Below, piece by piece: positions 36,222 to 44,685 of a stretch of 64,000 nt of DNA (position 1 is its first letter; every line of letters starts with the position of its first letter). This DNA comes from Anthoceros angustus (lineage: Eukaryota > Streptophyta > Anthocerotopsida > Anthocerotales > Anthocerotaceae). The notes below the pieces were generated by a model. That model saw only the letters and a program-made list of their open reading frames with translations, did not search any database and was not told the origin of the DNA. A program made the position numbers and the translations under genes. Location of the stretch: assembly GCA_010909165.1 (NCBI GenBank), contig MU008185.1:620001-684000 (forward strand). The letters are read 5' to 3'.

Positions 36222-37187
36222 ATGGATGACCAGAGACTTCTAGATGATGCTCTTGATAACACTGTTCTGTCATGTCAACAATTGGAGGCTGCTCTTGCAA
36301 TTGCAGCCCGCACAGGACAATTACCAAGGGGATTTCTAACAGGCATTCAATTATCAACGTACTATGTGAAACCCCGCCTACAGGACATGTGGACTTTATA
36401 CCTTCAAGTGGCACAAGAGGATCCAAAAAGGTTTGCCCATTTCTATCAATTCCCATGGGCAACCTTTACGCAGATGTACGTTCTTGACCCGACTCCAGTT
36501 CCTGGATTTGTGAACATCCCCGGGAGGATTATCTCTGTGCAGAAACAGGTTGCCATTGCCTTAAGGAGACAGGCCACAGGTGATAGCTTTGTCTCTTTAG
36601 GTGAAAGCTTTGGAGTGGGACAGTCAACTGCCTGCACAATTACTCACCGTTTTGTCAAAGCAATCATACAGAAGGCTAGGCATCACCTTGCCTGGCCATC
36701 AGCAGGTCAATTGGAGGAAGTGAAGGCAGGATTCTTTGAACGACATGGCTTCATGAACTGTTGTGGTGCCATCGATGTGACCCATTTCCGGCTGGAACAA
36801 CCTATAGGAGAAAACCAATGGGAGTATCGAGGAAGATACAAAGATTTCACAGTCGCAATGCACGGTGTCGTAGGCCCTAATAAGAAGTTCTTAGATGTAG
36901 TAACAGGCTGGCCAGGAGCTGCAAATGATACGAGAATTCTATACAACTCAGAGTTCTATCACCATATACAACTCAGAGTTCTATCACCAAGTCAATGCAG
37001 GTGCACGGCTGAATGGACCATACAAGTTCGTGGATAACGAGGAAGTGCGAGAGTATATCATCGGAGATGCTGGCTGCCCTTTGCTTCCATGGTTGATCAT
37101 CCCCTTTCCTGGTCGAGGTTTGATGGCAGACAAAGAGTCTTTTAACTTCAAGCTATCCTCTTCTCATATGGTCGTTGAGGAAATTTT
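36222..37187 (+). pseudogene. PIF/Harbinger (HARBI1-like) transposase, frameshifted and truncated
   Basis: From an ATG at 36222 (MDDQRLLDDALDNTV) the frame runs through a helical N-terminus, an HTH-like RRQATGDSFVSLGESFGVGQ and the DDE_Tnp_4 region: GAIDVTHFRL (first catalytic Asp) and DVVTGWPGAANDTRIL (second). A 25-bp exact tandem duplication (36940-36964 and 36965-36989) then shifts the frame by one. In the next frame the protein continues QVNAGARLNGPYKFVDNEEV, GDAGCPLLPWLIIPF and FNFKLSSSHMVVEE. It stops about where the third catalytic residue and the usual AFGRLKGR segment should follow, and hAT-like sequence begins. Both breaks make it non-functional. Confidence 0.85.
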
Positions 37188-38107
37188 ATGAGTGATTACT
37201 ATGAGGGGAAAATTAATTCTTGCATAACAAGTACTAATTTATATGCTCAATCTATAGTTGATGCTTTGTGGAAGAAAATCCCTGACCTCACTAGTTTCAC
37301 TTCATGCCACTTGTTCAGTCCCAAGTACTATCCTGAAGACAACATAGAGAGGGACAAAGCAGTTGAAAGATGGGTCAAGATTTTATCAGGAAAATATGGA
37401 AAAGTCTCTAAGGACACAAATGAGAATGATGTTATATCATTTGTAGAAGAATCTTTTCATGCCACTTGTTCAGTCCCAAAGTACTATCCTGAAGACAACA
37501 TAGAGAGGGACAAAGCAGTTGAAAGATGGGTCAAGATTTTATCAGGAAAATATGGAAAAGTCTCTAAGGACACAAATGAGAATGATGTTATATCATTTGT
37601 AGAAGAATCTTTTCATGCCACTTGTTCAGTCCCAAAGTACTATCCTGAAGACAATATAGAGAGGGACAAAGTAGTTGAAAGATGGGTCAAGATTTTATCA
37701 GGAAAATATGGGAAAGTCTCTAAGGACACAAATGAGAATGATGTTATATCATTTGTAGAAGAATCTTCATGTGAGGCAAAATTATCTACTTTCATTTCTT
37801 TCATGAGGTCTTGTCATGGTTTAGGAATGTTAGCATCTTATAAGATCTACTCAACAACTCATGAGTGGATCTTTATAACCCCTTCTATTTTTCGTTGGTG
37901 GAGTTATGCATGGTAATCTCTTGTAGCATGGCAATATGTGAGAGAAGATTTTCTAAGCAAAACTTTGTTATGAACAATATAAGGACATGCTTACAGGTTG
38001 AGACTTTAGATGCATTGATGTCTTTATCTATAAATGGTCCTCCCGTCCAAGAGATCAATTGGGTTGAGATCTTTATGGCTTGGAAAGATGAAACGCTTAG
38101 GAAATAA
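37188..38107 (+). mobile_element. hAT transposase fragment with in-frame triplication
   Basis: A forward frame from 37188 reads hAT-like helical sequence (LYAQSIVDALWKKIPDLTSF), then a 52-residue block, KYYPEDNIERDKAVERWVKI and onward, three times in tandem (156-bp period, anchors at 37326, 37482 and 37638). Another frame at 37865-38107 carries the hAT dimerisation motif: AICERRFSKQNFVMNNIRTC and VETLDALMSLSINGPP. The normal middle of a hAT transposase (BED zinc finger, RNase H core) is absent, so this is a C-terminal relic. Confidence 0.8.
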
Positions 38108-38813
38108 AAACTTTATATAACATTTAAAGATATTTTACAACATTATAATATTATTTATAGAATTTTAAAGTTAATAATATGCCTGTGAAAAAGGTCCGGA
38201 CCTTTGCGAAGACTGGGAGTCTTGATTTTGCTCCGGACCTTTGTGGGGACTAGGAGTCTTGATTTTGCTCGGTCTCATTCGGTCACGGACCGGCAATCAT
38301 CCTCTCTAAACGACAATCATCCATCAAGTGTGATCGCCGAAACCCTGAGTCATGCCAGTTAAAATGAGGTCTTGTCGGGCCCACGGGGACCCCAAATGCG
38401 TGGAGTCCCTGTCAAAAAACCCCTAATGCGTGGAGTCCCTGTCAAAAAACAATATCCCCTCGGGATAATGAAGAGAAGGCGTAACTTGGGACCAAATGTT
38501 GCGCTTTGAAATCTTAACCTCTAAACCAAGGCAAGGCAGGAGAGATCCAAGAGAAGGAGATTTCAAAAGCTTCCTTCACCTTGTCCGCCGGCCCTATGAA
38601 GTCATATATAACTAAAGATACATGAGCTTAAAGGTGTTTTCCATTGATGGTAGATAGTCTAATCCGCATTGAAATTCTGGGATCATGCCCTTAACCATGG
38701 TTCAGGCCGGCTATGGGGTGCACTTCTGAAATGTTTTGCCTTTTATCATTCATATTCCTTCTTCCCCTCCTCTCTCCTTATGATAGCTCCCAACTTGGAT
38801 GCGAACACCAAAA
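38108..38813. other. Spacer with two short tandem repeats
   Basis: AT-rich then mixed sequence. A 37-bp unit (TCCGGACCTTTG...GGAGTCTTGATTTTGC) is present twice at 38195-38268, and a 30-bp unit (AATGCGTGGAGTCCCTGTCA+AAAAACCCCT) twice at 38395-38450. No gene. Confidence 0.6.
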
Positions 38814-39002
38814 ACCATGCGGTACAGATCAAAATCGTGCCGTACTGTTTAGGATTTATCAGCCCGAAAGCCTGCGGATAAGAACCGTGCGGTACTACTT
38901 AGGGTTTATCACCTTGAAAGCCGTACGGATGAGAACCGTGCGGTACTACGGTACTTACGGTTTATCAGCCCGAAAGCCGTGCGGATGAGAACCGTGCGGT
39001 AC

Positions 39003-40250
39003 TACAGTCAAACCCCTCTAATTGGGACCCCTATAAATGGGAACCCCCTTTAAATGGGACGCCCGGGCTTACTCCCTTGAATGTGCTACATGCTAAATGG
39101 GAAACCCTCTAATTTGTAAATGGGAACATGTCTCCCAAACATTCAATGCAAGTACACCTCTGTAAAAGGGAAAATACATATTTAAAAAATAAAAAATTGA
39201 GGAAATCGTCTTATCGAGATTAAACCATGAGTTATTGAGATTATGTCAAGTTAAAGGCTATCGAGATTATATCATAAAACATAGACATCAGATTAATTGG
39301 GCCTATATCCGTAGTAGTTCATACACTATGCTTTGTGATCAAGCATTGTTCCTAGTACATAAGTTGTTTCATTTGTAAAAGTTGTCTTATGGTGTTGTAA
39401 GTTGTGTTATGGTGTTAAAGGCCAAAGAATAGCCAAAGAATGCAGTAAGGCTTGTGCAGAGAGAAGGCCAAAGAATAATCAAGAACCACAGCAAGCATTC
39501 TACCCTAACAAAGCAACAAAAGAAAGAGGTTTGTGAATATTATGTCCAACACTCTTGCACACTTAAGGAGTTGACTAGATGGACAACAGAGAAGTTTTCA
39601 ATAGCGACTTCTAAAAGTGCATTGTCTAGGATTGTGAATGACAAAGACAAATGGTTGGACCACCATTCGATGTTGGATATCCAACGATGACAACCAAGAG
39701 TATCCGAACTTTGAGGAGGATGAAGGATTGGAGACTACGATATTCCTACAGAGGACGAAATATGGCAAGCATTAATCCCTCCGTCACAATGAGCGGTGAG
39801 GAGAATGATACACCTGGAGACCATAGCGCCAAGACCGCGTACAACAAAGGATGCTGTAGATAATGCTATGAGGATAGTGAAGATGTTTTGGAAGAGATGC
39901 CACATAACACTCTTGATGCTTTGAAGTTGCATTCTCGCTTGGAAAAACATATTGCTAGTCATTGGATGAAAGTAACTCAAAGATCAATCAAGGATTGATG
40001 ATTATTTTAACCGCAAACTAGAATTAGGTTGATGACTATGTAGTATGAGGGAGCATTTTGGATTTTTTTGGATTGTTTTGGATTTTTTGGAAGCTTTTAA
40101 GCTCTTTCGAATTTTTGATTTAAAGGATTTTTGATTTTTTAAATATTTTTATTTTCAAAAAAAAAGATGAAAATGCCTAATCGGGAACCCCTCTAAATGG
40201 GACGATTTTTGCTACTCCCAATTGTTCCCAATTAGAGGGGTCTGACTGTA
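39003..40250 (+). mobile_element. Internally deleted pogo-type transposon with TA target duplication
   Basis: Termini are CAGTCAAACCCCTCTAATTG (39005 onward) and, inverted at the right end, CAGTCAGACCCCTCTAATTG (ending 40248). TA dinucleotides at 39003-39004 and 40249-40250 are the target duplication. The element is 1244 bp and AT-rich. Inside, 39454-39690 encodes the CENP-B-like N-terminal helix-turn-helix of a pogo transposase, and near 39930-40000 there is a short C-terminal-like stretch (LEKHIASHWMKVTQRSIKD). The catalytic DDE core is missing, so it is non-autonomous. Confidence 0.88.
39454..39690 (+). pseudogene. Pogo transposase DNA-binding domain remnant
   Basis: 78 residues contain STLTKQQKKEVCEYYVQHSC and FSIATSKSALSRIVNDKDKW, matching the psq/CENP-B type HTH that binds transposon ends. 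The frame ends before any catalytic domain, so this is a relic inside the deleted pogo element. Confidence 0.7.
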
Positions 40251-40370
40251 CTTACTGTTTATCACCCCGAAAGCCTGCGGATGAGAACCGTGGTATACTA
40301 TGTACTTAGGGTTTATCAGCCCGAAAGCCGTGTGGATGGGAACCGAGCAGTACAACTTAAGAGGGTTTAT

Positions 40371-40701
40371 GAATCCGAAAGTTCTAGTGTCCCAACGGAT
40401 AATGACGTAGCAGTCCCGATCGTACGTGCCTGCATTAATGGCCATCGGGTATCGATTTGCAAGTCCTTCGTCAGGGGATATGATCGACTGCATTAACGGC
40501 CATCAGGTATCGATTTGTTTTTTTTGAAATCTGCCATCGACTTGCAAGTCCATCTTGGGGGTATGACCGACTGCCCGATAATCGCGCAGTCTGCTGGAAA
40601 AGCAGGGAGCTTTAATGGAAGCCCTAAACGCTTTCAAACAGAGAGGGTTTAGGGGTTTATAAGGCACGCAAGCTTGCCAGGAGAACTGAGATTCAGTCAG
40701 G
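40371..40701. other. Upstream region of the proteasome chaperone gene
   Basis: 330 bp with a duplicated phrase ATTAA(T/C)GGCCATC(G/A)GGTATCGATTTG (around 40435 and 40493). Presumed promoter; no gene. Confidence 0.4.
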
Positions 40702-41349
40702 ATGGCGTCTGGGCCTCCCTTTCCTGTCCCTAGCAAGACATTTTCGGTAACAATTCTGGTGCGTGGGGTTACAGATCCGTCAGGGAAAGCGTTTCCGGCT
40801 CTTGTTTTGCGTTATTGGAGCTTATTCTGCTGGTTTTTCAACTTCTTGCGTGCCTCATGTGTTGCCGAATTGCAGGGCCACAGCACGGATCTGGTGTTGT
40901 GCGCGTATGACGATTTTGTATATGTAAGTGTGGATCATCTTATAGTCGTCGATTTTTTGTGGACAAGCAACCTAGCCGATGTAGTTTGACATCCAACCGG
41001 ATCGGGGTGCAGGTGATGGCTACTCAGATCGGGAAGCTAGGAACTTTACTTCATGCCAAGTACGCTTGCCTGTCTTCCGAAATGCATTATTGAGCTTAGG
41101 TGTGCTGGGCAGGAAGACTCTGACGGTTTCGTTGCGCTTACAGGAAGGAAGAGGGGTATGGCGGTGCATCTGCCTACCATGTGAATGTGATCATGGGGAA
41201 GCGAGAGGAGGTAGAGCCATTGCACGATTTGCACGACTAGCTGAGTGGAATTATGTTTTTCTTCATTCCATCTGACGATAGCGTTTAAGTGGCAGCCTCT
41301 TTTGATGGCGTGTGCAAGACAGCTTGTTCAGACTATAAGGTTAGGGTGA
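40702..41349 (+). CDS. PSMG3: Proteasome assembly chaperone 3-like protein
   Basis: Five small exons (40702-40758, 40876-40923, 41013-41059, 41144-41210, 41296-41349) keep frame with GT-AG introns and encode 90 residues. The reading is FPVPSKTFSVTILGHSTDLV, LCAYDDFVYVMATQIGKLGT, LLHAKKEEG, VNVIMGKREEPLLMACARQL, in line with the PAC3/PSMG3 family (VVATQIGxMGT and GKRDEP-LVACARQL are its marks). PAC3 pairs with PAC4 to help assemble the 20S proteasome alpha-ring in the cytosol. At 90 residues it is shorter than the usual 120 or so, mainly because the termini are trimmed; the core is complete. Another gene appears to start only 23 bp after its stop. Confidence 0.85.
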
Positions 41350-41371
41350 CTGTTGAGAAGCTTTGTCATAT

Positions 41372-42025
41372 ATGTCGAGTCCGTCTAGCCTGCTGACTAA
41401 CCTTCCGAGCTATGCTGAGTTGCCTGCAGCGATTCCGGCTCCTCCAGAGCACTTGTCATTGCTCTGGGGCTTAAGGACCATTCACAGGTAACTAACTACA
41501 TGGCAATCTGAATGTCTGTGATACATGGATCTGGTTGAATTTCTTCTCGTTGACAAACCTATGGTGTGACCTGCAGGAAACTCTCAAGCAGATCATCGAC
41601 CAAGTCATCGCAAACAAAGTATGGTGATTGGATAGAGATATTTTCTCCAGCTGAAAACGTCTCAACTCATTGGCGAAAAAGAGTGGTGTTTTTGGCGCAC
41701 AGTTTTGAAACAGCGGTGGGCCGTTTCAGTGCAAATCTTGAAAATTGCAACTGGCCATCTCAACAGAGTTTTTTGTTCAATGTGTGTTATAGTTTAGCAC
41801 ATTTTTCTACTCTAAGAGAGGGGGACGATACTACAGACCGATTAATCCTCTTGCAAACCTTTACAATTCGAAACCTGCCATGCCAGCACATATATACTAT
41901 CCGACCGAGGGTAGTATCAGTTCGCGGTCAATCCGATAGTTTGTCCACTTCAATTCTATAGGATGGTCGCAACCGTCTCGCATCACCTGAGCGAAGAGGA
42001 CGAAGCAATGGCTTGCAAAAACTAA
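41372..42025 (+). CDS. Probable small 73-residue protein of unknown function
   Basis: Three exons (41372-41487, 41577-41618, 41962-42025) with GT-AG borders and both introns in phase 2 join to an open 73-residue protein. It runs MSSPSSLLTNLPSYAELPAA, IPAPPEHLSLLWGLRTIHRK, then a Ser/Thr/Lys-rich linker, and ends SHHLSEEDEAMACKN-stop. Phase agreement at two introns and a clean stop support a real gene, though the middle exon is only 42 bp. There is no signal peptide or clear membrane helix. It starts 23 bp after the PSMG3 stop, so it could also be a downstream part of the same transcript. I do not recognise it. Confidence 0.45.
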
Positions 42026-42243
42026 TCTGTACATGTGCTAGCTGGTGGGGACACCAACTGATTTATCTACAAGTTTTGGTTGTATTTTCTGTATTGGCAA
42101 GACTCTCTTCTACCCAAACTACATATTCACAATCATCCCCTTCCAGGAATTCACAGGCAACCTTTTCAGGCTGCCGGCAGGAATATTTCCCGCACTATGT
42201 ACACCGTTGCCAAAGCGGGCTGCAATCCGGAAGCAGGCGCTTT

Positions 42244-43359
42244 TCATGCGGAGATAGCCCTGCCAGAGTTTTCCTTCTCAGGGCCATGGTCGTCCTCAAC
42301 ATCCATCAAGTCCCATTCATAGTCGTCTGCATCTCCAACATCCACACCATCCCAGCTTTCGTCGGAGTCGCTAAGCATAGCTTGGACATGCACGTCGGTG
42401 TCAGAGTGCACCGTAGCGTCCAGAATAGGATGATCTACCGCTTTGTCGCTACCTGTAGCATTGTTTCTACCTCGCCCCAGGATGCTGGCCACGAACGATC
42501 CAAACGCAGTGGTCCTCGCACCCTGATGAGCCTCAACCTCACTCAATGTGGCCATGAAGTAGTCACCATCTGACTCATCACCAGAGTCCTCCGCCACCGG
42601 CAGGCTTCGACGACCAATTGGAACACTCTCTGAAACATTGATGGAGACCTGACTGCCTTTGCCCGGGCAGCTTCCGACATGGGGCCATTCATCAGCAAGT
42701 GTAATATCACCGCGGGAGTACAAATGTTGCTGCCAATAGCCACCAACGTTGACGGCCCCGACGGTGCCAAAGCACAGGGTCTCTGGCACAGGCTCCGAAT
42801 CACTGCCAGAAGTAGCCTGGAGAGAAGACTCTCCATCAACATTTTCTGGCAGAACGAGTTCCTCCCAGTGGAGACCCTTGGCGGCGGATGCGGAGATCTT
42901 GTTCTTCAAAGCAGAACGCTTCCGTCCGGGAGGAAAAACGGTGACCGCAGCACCTCCCCAGCTAGGCTCGGTTTCTACGTCGCTATGATACACATCATCA
43001 AGGCACTCCGCCGCATCCAAACTCTCCTCACACAAATCAGGGGACTCCAAAAGATCCAAGCTGTCCTCGTAATACTTCAGAGCTGCTGTCCACACAGAAG
43101 CTGGCGACCCCACCTTAACCTTAGGCCTATGGCCACCCGCTGAATGCGAGAAAGCCTTCGCTGTTTCGCAGACCCGCCAATCGTGCATAAGATAGTTGGA
43201 GTTGATGTCACTCTGCTTCTGCTTCAACTCCCCCTTGCTTTTGCCCATCGATTTGTTCAACGGAGCGCTGTGACAGCCCCTGCAGCGAGGCGTCTTGCAT
43301 TTTCCTGTACGCCTGGTGCGGCTAGTATACTTCTCACCAATTTTCCCCTCGCGCCTCAT
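42244..43359 (-). CDS. Acidic plant protein of unknown function with Cys-rich N-terminus
   Basis: A single exon. From the ATG at 43359 (MRREGKIGEKYTSRTRRTGK) it encodes 371 residues; an in-frame ATG at 43386 would add nine. A basic, Cys-rich N-terminal block (CKTPRCRGCHSAPLNKS, then LMHDWRVCE) could bind metal or nucleic acid. The rest is hydrophilic, low in structure and increasingly acidic (SDSDESWDGVDVGDADDYEW near the C-terminus), with phosphorylatable Ser-Asp-Glu patches such as EDSGDESDGDYF. The clear split between a basic head and an acidic tail and the long open frame support a real gene. I cannot assign a function. A long opposite-strand frame at 43144-43956 overlaps its 5' part and looks like a shadow. 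Confidence 0.68.
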   Translation of the reverse strand: MRREGKIGEKYTSRTRRTGKCKTPRCRGCHSAPLNKSMGKSKGELKQKQSDINSNYLMHDWRVCETAKAFSHSAGGHRPKVKVGSPASVWTAALKYYEDSLDLLESPDLCEESLDAAECLDDVYHSDVETEPSWGGAAVTVFPPGRKRSALKNKISASAAKGLHWEELVLPENVDGESSLQATSGSDSEPVPETLCFGTVGAVNVGGYWQQHLYSRGDITLADEWPHVGSCPGKGSQVSINVSESVPIGRRSLPVAEDSGDESDGDYFMATLSEVEAHQGARTTAFGSFVASILGRGRNNATGSDKAVDHPILDATVHSDTDVHVQAMLSDSDESWDGVDVGDADDYEWDLMDVEDDHGPEKENSGRAISA

Positions 43360-44685
43360 GGCAAACGGGCCACGCGCAAAACACAAGCAATCCCTCCCTC
43401 CCTCCCCCGAGGGAGCACCAGATCAGCTCCGCAGAGAAGCAACAAGATACAATGGCAAGATAACAGGCGCTCCGCTCAGAAGGCAGATCGGATGCCTCTA
43501 GATCCTACTCAGCAAACCTTAAAACCAAGCAAACTTCCTCCACACTTTCTAGACACCAAATGTGCTACCACAAAGCCTCGCCGGGATTCTTGGCCGTTAG
43601 ATCCAGAGGCCCTTGCCCTTCTTCCCCTTCCCCTTCCCCTCCCAGATCCCTTCCTCCTGCTGTGCCGCAGCCTGCAACAGCAGACCCTAGTCCACTCACC
43701 CCGAAACCACTGCCTCGCGTCCGCTGCCAAGACAAACACGCCCTTATGTAAGGAGCAAGCGACAGGGCGGGCAGAGGCCTGGCGCGCGGGTGCCTTGACG
43801 TGCAAGCAAAGCAAGAAAGAAACGCAAGACAGGGAGGAGGAAAGAAGAGCAAGACTAGGCCATGAAAGGAAAGACAAGGCAAGGCGCAACGGAAGAGAAG
43901 CGCAAGACGGTGGGAGATGCGAGGCAACTACACTCCTCTCTCCGCCATGGCCATGAACACGACACGGAAATGCGCTTCCCCGTCTTCCGCTGCCGTGCCA
44001 GTTACCACCGAATGCTTTTTCTGACTGTTCCGCTTCTTCTTCTCTCTTCGTCGGTTAAAGCGACATCTCTTCAACCCGAACCCAACCAACAGGCGTTATA
44101 ATTCCTTGGCGTTCCGTTGCAACCCTCCCTGGAGTGGGGAGCTTTTAGGCCGGTTCCTTTCTTCGGCAACTGCTTCCCGTCAGTTCGTTTTCATCCGGAT
44201 CCCTACAGACTGTAGCTTATATAATATCCTCTTTCTAACCACTGCCAGAGGATGTACGCCACCCGTCGGCACATGGGCATTGTCGCCCGAATGTAATCAC
44301 AAATCGGTGTAAATCCAGGTCATGTTAATCACCGTAAACTCCTGCCAAGTTATTCACGTCAATGCACGTCATGTACAGTTTCTCACCAGTCGTTGCTTCG
44401 GCTGCCACACATCCTGACCAACACAAACACTCCTAAACACGTGTTGCCACGACTCGTACATACTAAGCACTGGCCGAATTTGAGGGGTCAAGTTTAGCCT
44501 TCCGTCGCTTCCCAGCATCCACCATGCTGAAGTGTTGTGTGGGTGAGCGGCATGGTTCTGATCGAGTGAGCAGTGACAGTTTACATTTGGAGTCGTTACA
44601 GAGTTGGAACAAAAAGCTCACATTTCATATGAGATTCACTAATTACGTGGGTATTTACAATAAATAACTAAGCAGCCCTTGGTCC
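43360..44685. other. Intergenic, 1.3 kb, no gene
   Basis: 5' flank of the acidic-protein gene and 3' flank of the PPR gene. There is a pyrimidine-rich CTTCCCCTTCCCC run near 43620-43640. Frames here show composition bias only. Confidence 0.5.

Larger units (their letters stand above)
38814..40370. repeat. Minisatellite of about 52-bp units, split by a pogo element
   Basis: Units containing CGGATGAGAACCGTGCGGTA, CTACTTAGGGTTTATCAGCC and CGAAAGCC are found on both sides of the element at 39003-40250: about three and a half copies on the left (38814-39004) and two on the right (40249-40370). The joins show that one array was interrupted. Confidence 0.88.

Noticed and set aside
43144-43956. Forward frame of 270 residues
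   Set aside because: It is antisense to the 5' part of the acidic-protein gene and then runs through low-complexity pyrimidine-rich DNA.
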